Positions 1 through 9,359 of a stretch of 64,000 nt of DNA are shown one piece after another. Made by a program: the position numbers and the translations under genes. How positions within the stretch are numbered: the stretch's first letter is position 1; each line of letters opens with the position of its first letter. Source of the stretch: RYN-133 sp963785425 (GTDB lineage: Bacteria; Actinomycetota; Actinomycetes; Mycobacteriales; Jatrophihabitantaceae); contig CAWAVG010000004.1 of NCBI GenBank assembly GCA_963785425.1, positions 806,001 to 870,000 of the forward strand, written 5' to 3'. The notes under the pieces are model-generated. The model was not told the DNA's origin. It worked only from the letters and a program-made list of their open reading frames with translations, and ran no database searches.

Positions 1-45
1 GCGTACGCCTACGTGTGGCGCCGCGGCGGGCTGGACTGGGACTGA
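1..45 (+). CDS. nuoA: NADH-quinone oxidoreductase subunit A, C-terminal end (partial)
   Basis: The window opens inside a reading frame that ends at a TGA at 43-45, seven bases before the nuoB start. The last residues read AYAYVWRRGGLDWD, which fits the short hydrophilic tail that follows the last membrane helix of NuoA. NuoA is a small membrane subunit of complex I at the junction of the membrane and peripheral arms. Identity rests on this tail and on its position directly before nuoB, as in other actinobacterial nuo operons. Only 14 codons are visible. Confidence 0.75.
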   Translation, partial: AYAYVWRRGGLDWD

Positions 46-51
46 TTCCTC

Positions 52-591
52 ATGGGTCTTGAAGAAAAACTTCCGGACGGAGTACTGCTCGCGTCCGTCG
101 AGAAGCTCGTGAACTGGACGCGCAAGTCGTCGCTGTGGCCGGTGCAGTTCGGCCTTGCCTGCTGCGCGATCGAGATGATGTCGTTCGGCGGACCGCGGTT
201 CGACTCGGCCCGCTTCGGCATGGAGGTCTTCCGAGCCTCGCCCCGCCAGGCCGACCTGATGATCGTGGCCGGTCGGGTGAGCCAGAAGATGGCGCCGGTA
301 CTGCGCCAGATCTACGACCAGATGGCCGAGCCGCGCTGGGTGCTCGCGATGGGCGTGTGCGCGTCGTCGGGCGGCATGTTCAACAACTACGCGATCGTGC
401 AGGGCGTCGATCACGTGGTGCCGGTGGACATGTATCTGCCGGGCTGCCCGCCCCGTCCCGACATGCTGATCGACGCGGTGCTGAAGCTCCACACGAAGAT
501 CATGAACGAGCCGCTCGGCCCGAAGCGCAAGAAGAAGCTCGCCGACCAGAAGGTCGAACTCGTCCCGTCGAGCGTTAAGTACGCGCGCTGA
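52..591 (+). CDS. nuoB: NADH-quinone oxidoreductase subunit B
   Basis: NuoB carries the terminal 4Fe-4S cluster (N2) of complex I and passes electrons to menaquinone at the NuoB/NuoD interface. The 179-residue protein shows the adjacent cysteine pair in FGLACCAIEMM (about residues 36-46), a further cysteine in GVCASSGG and one in PGCPPRP, which are the N2 ligands of the family. The ATG at 52 follows the nuoA stop by six bases. The stop overlaps the nuoC ATG by one base, which indicates translational coupling. Length is normal for the family. Confidence 0.97.
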   Translation: MGLEEKLPDGVLLASVEKLVNWTRKSSLWPVQFGLACCAIEMMSFGGPRFDSARFGMEVFRASPRQADLMIVAGRVSQKMAPVLRQIYDQMAEPRWVLAMGVCASSGGMFNNYAIVQGVDHVVPVDMYLPGCPPRPDMLIDAVLKLHTKIMNEPLGPKRKKKLADQKVELVPSSVKYAR

Positions 592-1325
592 TGGGCGGTC
601 CGATCGAGCGTCCGGTGCCGGACGACGCCAGCCCCGAGCAAGGTGCCGCCGACATCGCGAAGTCGACGATCGGTGAGGGCACCAGCGATTCGCCCTACGG
701 CGTCGAGCGGCACGGCATGTTCGGCGTGGCCGGCTCGGGTGACACGTCCGGCTTCGGTGGACTGGTCCGCGAGCCGTGGATGCCGCCGCCCGCGGAGCGT
801 CCTTACGGCGGCTACTTCGACGAGGTCGTCGACGATCTGCTCGCGGCCGCGCCCGACTCGATCGCCAAGGTGGTCGTCGATCGCGGCGAGCTCACGCTGC
901 ACGTCGAACGCGAACAGCTCGTCGCCGTCGCAACCGCACTGCGCAACGATGAGAACCTGCGCTTCGAACTGCTCTCGGGCGTCTCGGGCGTCGACTACCT
1001 CGGCTCGGCCCGCCGGCTGCACGCCGTCTACCTGTTTCGCTCGATGACCTACCGCCGGCGCATCCGCGTCGAGGTCGAGGTGAGTATCGACGACCCGCAC
1101 ATCCCGTCGCTCACCGCGCTCTACCCCGGCGCCGACTGGCAGGAGCGCGAGATCTACGACATGTTCGGCATCGTCTTCGACGGTCACCCCGCGCTCACGC
1201 GCATCCTGATGCCCGACGACTGGGACGGCCACCCGCAGCGCAAGGACTACCCGCTCGGCGGCATCCCCGTGCAGTACAAGGGCGCCACCATTCCACCTCC
1301 TGACGAGCGGAGGGCTTACAAGTAA
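591..1325 (+). CDS. nuoC: NADH-quinone oxidoreductase subunit C
   Basis: This is the 30-kDa subunit of the peripheral arm of complex I; it has no cofactor and helps hold the quinone-reducing module together. The C-terminal half contains the family signature around GADWQEREIYDMFGI, followed by HPALTRILMPDDW and RKDYPLGG. The 244-residue protein has about 80 N-terminal residues ahead of the conserved domain, rich in Gly, Asp and Pro, as often seen in actinobacterial NuoC. The start overlaps the nuoB stop by one base and the stop overlaps the nuoD start. Confidence 0.96.
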   Translation: MGGPIERPVPDDASPEQGAADIAKSTIGEGTSDSPYGVERHGMFGVAGSGDTSGFGGLVREPWMPPPAERPYGGYFDEVVDDLLAAAPDSIAKVVVDRGELTLHVEREQLVAVATALRNDENLRFELLSGVSGVDYLGSARRLHAVYLFRSMTYRRRIRVEVEVSIDDPHIPSLTALYPGADWQEREIYDMFGIVFDGHPALTRILMPDDWDGHPQRKDYPLGGIPVQYKGATIPPPDERRAYK

Positions 1326-2650
1326 TGAGTGACAGCTACGCCCCGTCGCGGCAGACGACCGAGGGCCGCGTCTACAACCTCACCGGCGGCGACTGGGACG
1401 AGATGCTCGCCGCGGTCGGCGGTGACGACCCGATCCAGCAAGAGCGCCTGGTGCTCAACATGGGTCCGCAGCACCCGTCGACGCACGGCGTGCTGCGCCT
1501 CGTGGTCGAGCTCGAGGGCGAGACCGTCACCGACATGCGCACGGTCATCGGATACCTGCACACGGGTATCGAGAAGAACACCGAGTACCGCACGTGGACG
1601 CAGGCCGTCACCTTCCTGACGCGCGCCGACTACCTCGCCCCGCTGTTCAACGAGGCGGTGTACTGCCTCGCGGTCGAGAAGCTGCTCGGCGTGACGGCGC
1701 CGTCGCGCGCGCAGCTGATCCGGCTGATGCTCATGGAGGTCAACCGGGTCTCGTCGCACTGGGTCGCCCTCGCCACCGGCGGCATGGAGATGGGCGCGCT
1801 CACCGCGATGACCAACGGGCTGCGCGCCCGCGAGAAGTGCCTCGACGTGTTCGAGCTCATCACCGGCCTGCGCATGAACCACGGGTTCATCCGTCCCGGC
1901 GGCATCGCCCAGGATCTTCCCGACGGCACCGAAGAGATGCTGCGCAGCTGGATCGTCGAGATGCGCAAAGAGATCAACGGGCTGCGCACTCTCGTGCAGC
2001 ACCAGCCGATCTGGGTCAACCGGCTCAAGGACGTCGGCTGGCTCGGCGTCGAAGGCTGTCTCTCGCTCGGGGTCACCGGCCCGATGCTGCGCGCCGCGGG
2101 CCTGCCGTGGGACCTGCGCAAGACCGAGCCCTATCTCGGCTACGACGCCTTCGACTTCGAGGTTCCGACGCGCGACGAGGGCGACTGCTACGCACGTTTC
2201 CTGGTCCGGCTCGACGAGATGTACGAGTCGACGCGCATCGTCGAGCAGGCCATCGGTCGCCTCGAACCCGGCCCGATCTGGGTCGACGACCCGAAGATCG
2301 CGTGGCCCGCGAAGCTCACCGTCGGCCCGGACGGCATGGGCAACTCGCTCGAGCACGTGCAGCGCATCATGGGCACGTCGATGGAATCGCTGATCCATCA
2401 CTTCAAGCTGGTGACCGAAGGATTCCGCGTACCGCCGGGTCAGGTGTACACCGCGGTCGAGTCGCCCCGTGGCGAACTCGGAGCACACGTCGTCAGCGAC
2501 GGCGGCACGCGTCCGTACCGCGTGCATCTGCGCGAGCCATCGTTCATCAACCTGCAGTCGACCGCAGCGTTGTCGATCGGCGGCATGATCTCGGACGTGA
2601 TCGCCTCGGTCGGATCGATCGACCCGGTCATGGGTGGAGTCGATAGATGA
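1325..2650 (+). CDS. nuoD: NADH-quinone oxidoreductase subunit D
   Basis: NuoD is the 49-kDa subunit that forms much of the quinone-binding pocket beside cluster N2. The 441-residue sequence contains NMGPQHPSTHGVLRLVVELEGE near the N-terminus, HTGIEKNTEYRTW, and a C-terminal region matching the degenerate nickel-site portion of the family (SFINLQSTAALSIGGMISDV). About 40 residues precede the conserved domain. The ATG at 1325 overlaps the nuoC stop by one base; the stop overlaps nuoE by four bases. Confidence 0.97.
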   Translation: MSDSYAPSRQTTEGRVYNLTGGDWDEMLAAVGGDDPIQQERLVLNMGPQHPSTHGVLRLVVELEGETVTDMRTVIGYLHTGIEKNTEYRTWTQAVTFLTRADYLAPLFNEAVYCLAVEKLLGVTAPSRAQLIRLMLMEVNRVSSHWVALATGGMEMGALTAMTNGLRAREKCLDVFELITGLRMNHGFIRPGGIAQDLPDGTEEMLRSWIVEMRKEINGLRTLVQHQPIWVNRLKDVGWLGVEGCLSLGVTGPMLRAAGLPWDLRKTEPYLGYDAFDFEVPTRDEGDCYARFLVRLDEMYESTRIVEQAIGRLEPGPIWVDDPKIAWPAKLTVGPDGMGNSLEHVQRIMGTSMESLIHHFKLVTEGFRVPPGQVYTAVESPRGELGAHVVSDGGTRPYRVHLREPSFINLQSTAALSIGGMISDVIASVGSIDPVMGGVDR

Positions 2651-3714
2651 CGTCAACCCCCAGCACGAGCACCGGTCCCGACTACGGGACGCAGGCGTTC
2701 AGCAACAGCCCCACACGCGACGAGCTCGGCACCTCGGCAGAGATGGGTCGGTCGAACTTCCGCACGAGCGTCATCCAGCTCGACCGTCCCGGGGACCCGT
2801 CGGTGTTCGACGAGAAGACGCGGGCCGAAGCGGCCGAGATCATCGCCCGCTATCCCGCCGGCAACCAGCGCAGCGCGCTCGGCCCGATGCTGCACCTCGT
2901 GCAGTCGGTGCAGGGCCAGGTCACCCCTGACGGCATTGCCTTCTGTGCCGAGCAGGTGGGACTGACCAAGGCGCAGGTCGCGGCGTTCGCGACGTTCTAC
3001 ACGATGTACAAGCGCACGCCGACCGGCGAGTACCTCGTGAGCGTCTGCACCAACACGCTGTGCGGGATGCTCGGCGGCGACGAGATCTTCGCGGCGCTGA
3101 AGAAGGACCTGAAGATCGCGAACAACCAGACCACGAGCGACGGCAAGATCACACTCGAGCACGCCGAGTGCCTCGCGGCCTGCGACTACGCGCCGGTCGT
3201 CACGGTGAACTACGAGTTCTTCGACAACCAGACCGTGGGTTCGGCGCGCGATCTCGTCAGCCGGTTGCGCGGCGACGACCTGCCCGAGCCGTCGCGCGGC
3301 GCGCCGCTGTGCACGTTCAAGCAGATCTCGCGTCAGGTTGCGGGATTCTTCGACGACGAGAGCGCAATCGCTCCCGAGGCGAACGGCAGCGGCGTCCCGA
3401 CCGAGCGCGGCGTGAAGCTCGCCATCGAACGTGGCGACACCGCACCGTCGTACGCGGCCGCCGACGAACCGTCCCGCGAGACGCCGGAAGAGACGGCGGA
3501 GCAGGAGCCGGCCAAGAAGGCAGCGCCACGCAAGCGCGCTCCGCGCAAGTCGGCGGCCAAGAAGACCGAAGCTGCCGCCGAGCGCAGCGCCGGCCAGGGC
3601 CCGAGCCAGAACGACGCCCCCTTGCAGACCTCCGAGTCGGACGAGGCGACGAGTACCGAGCCGGGCGACGACGCACCGACCGACAGCGACGACACGAAGG
3701 ACGGGCTGTGGTGA
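2647..3714 (+). CDS. nuoE: NADH-quinone oxidoreductase subunit E with long C-terminal tail
   Basis: NuoE is the thioredoxin-fold 2Fe-2S subunit (cluster N1a) of the NADH-oxidising module. Two of the ligands are in CTNTLC (C-x4-C, about residues 138-143) and two in CLAAC (C-x3-C, about 176-180). The protein is 355 residues, clearly longer than a typical NuoE of about 170-250. The extra 100 or more residues at the C-terminus are low complexity: first Lys/Arg/Ala/Pro-rich (APRKRAPRKSAAKKTEAAAE), then Asp/Glu/Ser/Thr-rich, ending DTKDGLW. The role of this tail is unknown. The start overlaps nuoD in ATGA fashion. Confidence 0.95.
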   Translation: MTSTPSTSTGPDYGTQAFSNSPTRDELGTSAEMGRSNFRTSVIQLDRPGDPSVFDEKTRAEAAEIIARYPAGNQRSALGPMLHLVQSVQGQVTPDGIAFCAEQVGLTKAQVAAFATFYTMYKRTPTGEYLVSVCTNTLCGMLGGDEIFAALKKDLKIANNQTTSDGKITLEHAECLAACDYAPVVTVNYEFFDNQTVGSARDLVSRLRGDDLPEPSRGAPLCTFKQISRQVAGFFDDESAIAPEANGSGVPTERGVKLAIERGDTAPSYAAADEPSRETPEETAEQEPAKKAAPRKRAPRKSAAKKTEAAAERSAGQGPSQNDAPLQTSESDEATSTEPGDDAPTDSDDTKDGLW

Positions 3715-3751
3715 GCGCGACGTCTGCACCGTGTGGCGGGGAGGAGAAGCA

Positions 3752-5041
3752 GTGAGCCTGACGCCTGTCCTCACCAAGCGCTTCGGCACCGACAAGCCGT
3801 GGCTGATCGAGAACTACGAGCGGCTCGACGGCTATGCCGGTCTGCGCAAGGCACTCGGCCTCGAACGCGACGTGATCGTCTCGATGGTCAAGGACTCCAA
3901 CCTGCGCGGCCGCGGTGGTGCGGGTTTTCCGACCGGCATGAAGTGGCAGTTCATCCCGCAGGACAACCCGAAGCCGAAGTACGTGGTCGTCAACGCCGAC
4001 GAGGGCGAGCCCGGCACCTGCCGCGACCTGCCGCTGATGATGAACGACCCGCACGCGCTCATCGAAGGAGTCCTGATCGCCTGCTTCGCGGTACGAGCGA
4101 ACCACGCGTTCATCTACATCCGCGGCGAGGCAGTGCACGCGATCCGACGCGTCGCCGCTGCCGTCGAGCAGGCGCGAGCCAAGGGCTACGTCGGCGACAA
4201 CGTCATGAACTCCGGCTTCGCTTGCGAGATCACCGTGCACGCCGGGTCGGGTGCCTACATCTGCGGCGAAGAGACCGCGCTGCTCGACTCGCTCGAGGGC
4301 CGTCGCGGCCAGCCACGGCTCAAGCCCCCGTTCCCCGCGACGAACGGTCTGTACGACTCGCCGACGGTGGTGAACAACGTCGGCACGCTCGCCTCCGTGC
4401 CGGCGATCGTGCTCGGCGGTGCCGATTGGTTCAAGAAGATGGGTCCGGAAGGATCGCCCGGCCCAAACATGTACTCGCTGTCGGGACGCGTGACGAACCC
4501 CGGCCAGTACGAGGCGCCGATGGGCACGACGCTGCGTGAACTGCTCGAACTCGCCGGCGGCATGAGCCGCGGCAAGGAACTGAAGTTCTGGACGCCCGGC
4601 GGTTCGTCCACGCCGCTGTTCACGCAGGAGCATTTCGACACCCCGCTCGACTTCGACGCCGCGGTCAAGGCCGGTTCGATGAACGGCACATCCGCGATCA
4701 TGATCTTCGACGAGGACGACTGCGTCGTGCGCGCGACGCTGAAGTGGTCGGAGTTCTACAAGCACGAGTCGTGCGGCAAGTGCACGCCGTGCCGTGAGGG
4801 CACGTACTGGTACGTCGGCATCTACGAGCGGCTCGAGCGCGGCGATGCGACCCAGGAGGATCTCGACACGCTGCTCGACCTGTCCGACAACATCCTCGGC
4901 CGCTCGTTCTGCGCGCTCGGCGACGGCGCCACCTCGCCCGTCTCGTCGTCCATCAAGTACTTCCGCGACGAGTACCTCGCGCATGTCGACGGGCGGGGTT
5001 GCCCGTTCACCAAGGACCGCACGCTGGTGGGAGCACGTTAA
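3752..5041 (+). CDS. nuoF: NADH-quinone oxidoreductase subunit F
   Basis: NuoF binds NADH and FMN and carries a 4Fe-4S cluster (N3); it is the electron entry point of complex I. The 429-residue protein shows the nucleotide-binding glycine loop GRGGAGFPTG, the FMN-site motif ADEGEPGT and the cluster motif ESCGKCTPCREGT, with the fourth cysteine in SFCALGDGA. I chose the GTG at 3752, which has a strong GGGGAGGAG ribosome binding site at 3738-3746; the frame is open further upstream but that part lies inside nuoE and has no family similarity. Confidence 0.96.
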   Translation: MSLTPVLTKRFGTDKPWLIENYERLDGYAGLRKALGLERDVIVSMVKDSNLRGRGGAGFPTGMKWQFIPQDNPKPKYVVVNADEGEPGTCRDLPLMMNDPHALIEGVLIACFAVRANHAFIYIRGEAVHAIRRVAAAVEQARAKGYVGDNVMNSGFACEITVHAGSGAYICGEETALLDSLEGRRGQPRLKPPFPATNGLYDSPTVVNNVGTLASVPAIVLGGADWFKKMGPEGSPGPNMYSLSGRVTNPGQYEAPMGTTLRELLELAGGMSRGKELKFWTPGGSSTPLFTQEHFDTPLDFDAAVKAGSMNGTSAIMIFDEDDCVVRATLKWSEFYKHESCGKCTPCREGTYWYVGIYERLERGDATQEDLDTLLDLSDNILGRSFCALGDGATSPVSSSIKYFRDEYLAHVDGRGCPFTKDRTLVGAR

Positions 5042-5042
5042 A

Positions 5043-7415
5043 GTGACCCAGATAGAGAACAAGGAGGATCTCGTCACCGTCACCATCGACGGTTTCGAGA
5101 TCTCGGTGCCGAAGGGGACGCTGCTCATCCGGGCGGCCGAACAGCTCGGCATCTCCATCCCGCGCTTCTGCGACCACCCGTTGCTCGACCCCGCCGGCGC
5201 GTGCCGCCAGTGCCTGGTCGAGGTCACCGACATGGGCAACGGGCGCGGCATGCCGAAGCCAGCCGCGTCGTGCACCACGACCGTCATGCCCGGCATGGTC
5301 GTCAAGACCCAGCTCACGTCCGCGGTCGCCGACAAGGCCCAGCAGGGCGTCATGGAACTGCTGCTCATCAACCACCCGCTCGACTGCCCGATCTGCGACA
5401 AGGGCGGCGAGTGCCCGCTGCAAAACCAGGCGATGAGCAACGGACGGGCCGACAGCCGCTTCATCGAGAAGAAGCGCACCTTCCCGAAGCCGATCGCGAT
5501 CTCGTCCAACGTGCTGCTCGACCGCGAGCGGTGCGTGCTGTGCCAGCGGTGCACGCGCTTCTCGGAGCAGATCGCGGGCGACCCGTTCATCGACCTGCTC
5601 GAGCGCGGCGCGCAGCAGCAGATCGGCACCAGCGACGAGGTGCCCTTCCAGTCGTACTTCTCCGGAAACACCGTGCAGATCTGCCCGGTGGGTGCGCTCA
5701 CGAGCGCGTCGTACCGGTTCCGGGCACGCCCGTTCGACCTGCGCTCGACCGACTCGGTGTGCGAGCACTGCTCGTCCGGTTGCTCGCTGCGCACCGACTG
5801 GCGGCGCTCGAAGGTGACCCGTCGGCTGTCGGGTGAAGATCCCGAGGTCAACGAAGAGTGGACGTGCGACAAGGGTCGGTGGGCGTTCCGCTACGCCGAG
5901 CAGGCCGACCGCCTGCTCGTGCCGCTTGTGCGCAGGAAGGGCCAGCTGGTCGAGGCGTCGTGGCCTGAGGCGCTCGAAGCCGCGGCGGACGGGCTGCGCA
6001 ACGCGGCCGGCAGGGTGGGCGTGCTGCCCGGCGGTCGCCTGACCGAGGAAGACGCCTACGCCTACGCCAAGTTTGCTCGCGCTGCGCTCGGCACCAACGA
6101 CATCGACTACCGCTCGCGTCCGCTGTCGGACGAAGAGACGGGCTTCCTGGTCGAGCACGTCGCGGGAGTGACCCCGCAGCACGTCTCGTACGCCGCTCTC
6201 GAGAAGGCGCCGGCAGTCATGCTGGTCGGCTTCGAGCCCGAGGAGGAGTCGCCGATCGTCTTCCTGCGGCTGCGCAAGGGGATTCGCAAGCACGGCACCA
6301 AGGTCGTGACGGTCGCGCCGTTCGCGTCGGCGGGAGCGCACAAGCTCGGCGCGATGCTGCTGCAGGCTGCGCCCGGCACCGAGGCCGGCGTGCTCGGCGC
6401 CCTCGACACCGAGGTCACGAGTGCGCTCGAGCAGACCGGTGCGGTCATCCTCGTCGGCGAGCGTCTCGCCACGTCGCCGGGCGCGCTGAGTGCCGCGGTC
6501 GACCTGGCCAAGCGCACCGGCGCCACGCTCGCCTGGGTGCCCCGCCGCGCCGGTGAGGTCGGTGCGATCGCGGCCGGCGCACTGCCCGTCCCCGCCTTCG
6601 GCATCGACGGCGCGGGACGCAACGCCGAGCAGATCCTCACCGCCCTCATCGCGCCGGCTCACGAGGACGACTCCGAGGACGCGCCCGAGGCCGAACTCGG
6701 CGCGGTCGTCGTCGGTGGCGTCGACCCCGCCGACTTCGCCGACCCGGCGCTGGCCCGCAAGGCGCTCGAGGCGGCAGGGTTCGTCGTCAGCCTCGAGGTG
6801 CGCCGCAGTGCGGTCACCGAGATTGCCGATGTGGTGCTGCCCGTGGCGCCCGCCGCCGAGAAGGCCGGCCGCTACGTGACGTGGGAAGGGCGGCGCCGTC
6901 CGTTCGACCTCACCATCACCGGCAGCGGCGCGCTGACCGACGGCCAGGTGCTCGACGCGCTCGCCGACGAGCTCGACGTCGTCCTCGGGCTGCGTACGGT
7001 CGGCCAGGCCCGCGACGACCTGGCCAGCTTCTCCGGTTTTGACGGTGGCGTACGGGATGTTGGGCCTGCCCCCGAAAACCGGGAGAAGCCGGAGGACGGG
7101 CAGGCCGTGCTCGCCACCTGGCACGAGCTGCTCGACGCCGGACGCGGGCAGGACGGCGATGAGTACCTCGCCGGCACCGCGAAGCCCGCTCGCGCGATCA
7201 TGTCGGCGGCCACCGCCGGCGAGCACGGGCTCTCGGGCGGGGACGAGATCACGATCAGCACCGACGCGGGGTCGCTGCGGCTGCCGGTCGAACTCGGCGA
7301 CCTGCCGAACCGCGTCGTGTGGGTTCCGACCAATGCACGGGACTGCGCTGTGCGCGCGACGCTGCACGCGGTCAACGGAACGATCGTCACGCTGTCGGGA
7401 GGTGACGACAAGTGA
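5043..7415 (+). CDS. nuoG: NADH-quinone oxidoreductase subunit G
   Basis: NuoG is the large iron-sulfur subunit of the peripheral arm. Cluster motifs appear in order: the 2Fe-2S site FCDHPLLDPAGACRQCLVEV, the CPICDKGGECPLQNQ site, CVLCQRCTRF followed by ICPVGALTS, and CEHCSSGC at the start of the molybdopterin-oxidoreductase-like domain. The protein is 790 residues from the GTG at 5043, one base after the nuoF stop. The C-terminal half is a degenerate molybdopterin-type domain with no metal cofactor expected. The stop overlaps the nuoH GTG by four bases. Confidence 0.95.
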   Translation: MTQIENKEDLVTVTIDGFEISVPKGTLLIRAAEQLGISIPRFCDHPLLDPAGACRQCLVEVTDMGNGRGMPKPAASCTTTVMPGMVVKTQLTSAVADKAQQGVMELLLINHPLDCPICDKGGECPLQNQAMSNGRADSRFIEKKRTFPKPIAISSNVLLDRERCVLCQRCTRFSEQIAGDPFIDLLERGAQQQIGTSDEVPFQSYFSGNTVQICPVGALTSASYRFRARPFDLRSTDSVCEHCSSGCSLRTDWRRSKVTRRLSGEDPEVNEEWTCDKGRWAFRYAEQADRLLVPLVRRKGQLVEASWPEALEAAADGLRNAAGRVGVLPGGRLTEEDAYAYAKFARAALGTNDIDYRSRPLSDEETGFLVEHVAGVTPQHVSYAALEKAPAVMLVGFEPEEESPIVFLRLRKGIRKHGTKVVTVAPFASAGAHKLGAMLLQAAPGTEAGVLGALDTEVTSALEQTGAVILVGERLATSPGALSAAVDLAKRTGATLAWVPRRAGEVGAIAAGALPVPAFGIDGAGRNAEQILTALIAPAHEDDSEDAPEAELGAVVVGGVDPADFADPALARKALEAAGFVVSLEVRRSAVTEIADVVLPVAPAAEKAGRYVTWEGRRRPFDLTITGSGALTDGQVLDALADELDVVLGLRTVGQARDDLASFSGFDGGVRDVGPAPENREKPEDGQAVLATWHELLDAGRGQDGDEYLAGTAKPARAIMSAATAGEHGLSGGDEITISTDAGSLRLPVELGDLPNRVVWVPTNARDCAVRATLHAVNGTIVTLSGGDDK

Positions 7416-8758
7416 GTCTGGCTCTCGGGACGGACGTACAGAACCTGCCCGGCTTCGGCGACCTGCCGATCTGGCTCGTGCTCGTCAAGGTGCTCGGCGT
7501 CTTCGTGTTCCTGGTCGTAATGACGCTGTTCTCGATCGTGTTCGAACGCAAGGTCGTCGGACGCATGCAGAACCGCATCGGCCCGAACCGCGTCGGTCCG
7601 TGGGGCACCCTGCAGTCGCTCGCCGACGGCATGAAGCTCGCCTTCAAGGAAGAGATCATCCCGGTGCTGGCCGACAAGCCGGTCTACTTCCTCGCGCCGA
7701 TCCTGTCGGCGGTGCCGGCGTTCCTCGCGTTCTCGGTCATCCCGTTCGGGCCGCAGGTGTCGATCTTCGGCCACCACACGTTCCTGCAGCTCACCGACCT
7801 GCCCGTAGGCGTGCTCGTCGTATTCGCCTGCTCCAGCCTCGGCGTCTACGGCATCGTGCTGTCCGGCTGGTCGTCCGGCTCGACCTACCCGCTGCTCGGC
7901 GGCCTGCGCAGCGCCGCGCAGATGATCTCGTACGAGGTCGCGATGGGCCTGTCGATGGTCGCGGTGTTCCTGTTCTCCGGCTCCATGTCGACGTCCGGCA
8001 TCGTGTTCAGCCAGCGGCACCTGTGGAACGTGATCCCGCTGTTCGTCTCGTTCGCGATCTACGCGATCTCGGTGGTCGGCGAGACGAACCGCGCGCCGTT
8101 CGACCTGGCCGAGGCCGAGTCGGAACTGGTCGGCGGTTTCCACACCGAGTACACGTCGTTCAAGTTCGCGATGTTCTTCCTCGCCGAGTACATCAACATG
8201 GTCACGGTCAGCGCGCTCGCGACCACGTTGTTCCTCGGCGGGTGGCGTGCGCCGTGGCCGGTCTCGCTGTGGGACGGCGCGAACCACGGCTGGTGGCCCG
8301 TCCTCTGGTTCGTCGCCAAGGTCGTCGCCGGCATCTTCGTGTTCGTCTGGCTGCGGGGCACGCTGCCCCGCCTGCGCTACGACCAGTTCATGGCCTTCGG
8401 CTGGAAGGTGCTGATCCCGGTCAACCTGGTCTGGATCCTCGCCGTCAGCTCGATCCACGTGCTGCGCGACCGCGGCTGGTCGTCGGTCAAGGCGACGGCG
8501 TTGCCGCTGGCGATCGTGCTGCTGGTGGTCGTGGTGCCGGCGTTGATGGTGCTCGAGGGCGCGAGTGCGCGCCGAGCCGCCAGACGATCCGACGAGGACG
8601 AGGAGGCCGCGGCCGAAACGCCGACCTTCCCCGTCCCGCCGATGGATCTCGTCGTGCCGGCCGGACGCAAGGCGCGTCCGATGGCGACGGTGAGCGCCCC
8701 CGCAGGCCTGGAGGCGGCACCCGAGGACCAACCCCGGAAGGGAGATCGTGATGACTGA
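7412..8758 (+). CDS. nuoH: NADH-quinone oxidoreductase subunit H
   Basis: NuoH is the membrane subunit that joins the peripheral and membrane arms and closes the quinone channel. The 448-residue protein has about eight hydrophobic helices and the conserved FERKVVGRMQNRIGPNRVGP loop near the N-terminus, AEAESELVGGFHTEYTS in the middle and LRYDQFMAFGWKVLIPVNL near the end. The last 70 residues are hydrophilic, with a stretch of acidic and alanine residues, an extension common in actinobacteria. It starts at a GTG overlapping the nuoG stop. Confidence 0.96.
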   Translation: MSLALGTDVQNLPGFGDLPIWLVLVKVLGVFVFLVVMTLFSIVFERKVVGRMQNRIGPNRVGPWGTLQSLADGMKLAFKEEIIPVLADKPVYFLAPILSAVPAFLAFSVIPFGPQVSIFGHHTFLQLTDLPVGVLVVFACSSLGVYGIVLSGWSSGSTYPLLGGLRSAAQMISYEVAMGLSMVAVFLFSGSMSTSGIVFSQRHLWNVIPLFVSFAIYAISVVGETNRAPFDLAEAESELVGGFHTEYTSFKFAMFFLAEYINMVTVSALATTLFLGGWRAPWPVSLWDGANHGWWPVLWFVAKVVAGIFVFVWLRGTLPRLRYDQFMAFGWKVLIPVNLVWILAVSSIHVLRDRGWSSVKATALPLAIVLLVVVVPALMVLEGASARRAARRSDEDEEAAAETPTFPVPPMDLVVPAGRKARPMATVSAPAGLEAAPEDQPRKGDRDD

Positions 8759-9359
8759 GTCCGGCGGCACCGCCCTCGGTTTCGCGAAGGGCTTCGGCCT
8801 GACCTTCGGCACGATGTTCAAGAAGGTCTACACGCAGCAGTACCCGTTCGACACGTTCGCGACCGCGCCGCGCTACCACGGCCGGCACGTGCTCAACCGG
8901 CACCCGGACGGACTCGAGAAGTGCGTCGGCTGCGAGCTGTGCGCGTGGGCCTGCCCGGCGGATGCGATCTACGTCGAGGGCGGCGACAACACCGACACCG
9001 AGCGCTACTCGCCCGGCGAGCGGTACGGGAAGGTGTACCAGATCAATTATCTGCGCTGCATCTTCTGCGGGCTGTGTGTCGAGGCCTGCCCGACGCGGTC
9101 GCTGACGATGAGCAACGAGTACGAACTCGCGCTCGACAACCGCCAGGAGCTGATCTACACCAAGGAGCAGCTGATGGCTCCGCTGCTTCCCGGCATGGAG
9201 GCACCGCCGCACCCGATGCGTCTCGGTGACGACGAGAAGGACTACTACACCGTCGACTCGCAGGCTCCGTTGCAGCAGGGCGCGCCGCAGTCGACGGCCA
9301 ACGTCGCCGGACGCCCGATCACCGGCAACGCGATCGAAGTGGGGCGGCACCACTCATGA
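8751..9359 (+). CDS. nuoI: NADH-quinone oxidoreductase subunit I
   Basis: NuoI carries two 4Fe-4S clusters (N6a and N6b) between NuoG and NuoB. Both ferredoxin motifs are visible: CVGCELCAWACP and CIFCGLCVEACP. I prefer the ATG at 8751 over the adjacent GTG at 8748 because the AAGGGAGA ribosome binding site at 8738-8744 sits at a better distance; this start overlaps the nuoH stop by eight bases. The C-terminal 60 residues are hydrophilic and variable. The stop overlaps the nuoJ start by four bases. Confidence 0.96.
   Translation: MTESGGTALGFAKGFGLTFGTMFKKVYTQQYPFDTFATAPRYHGRHVLNRHPDGLEKCVGCELCAWACPADAIYVEGGDNTDTERYSPGERYGKVYQINYLRCIFCGLCVEACPTRSLTMSNEYELALDNRQELIYTKEQLMAPLLPGMEAPPHPMRLGDDEKDYYTVDSQAPLQQGAPQSTANVAGRPITGNAIEVGRHHS

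Noticed and set aside
3317..5872. An 851-codon open frame on the minus strand across nuoE, nuoF and nuoG, and a similar 786-codon frame at 5007-7367
   Set aside because: They lie antisense to clearly conserved nuo genes and have biased Arg/Ala/Val composition with no motif; this is a normal by-product of high GC content.
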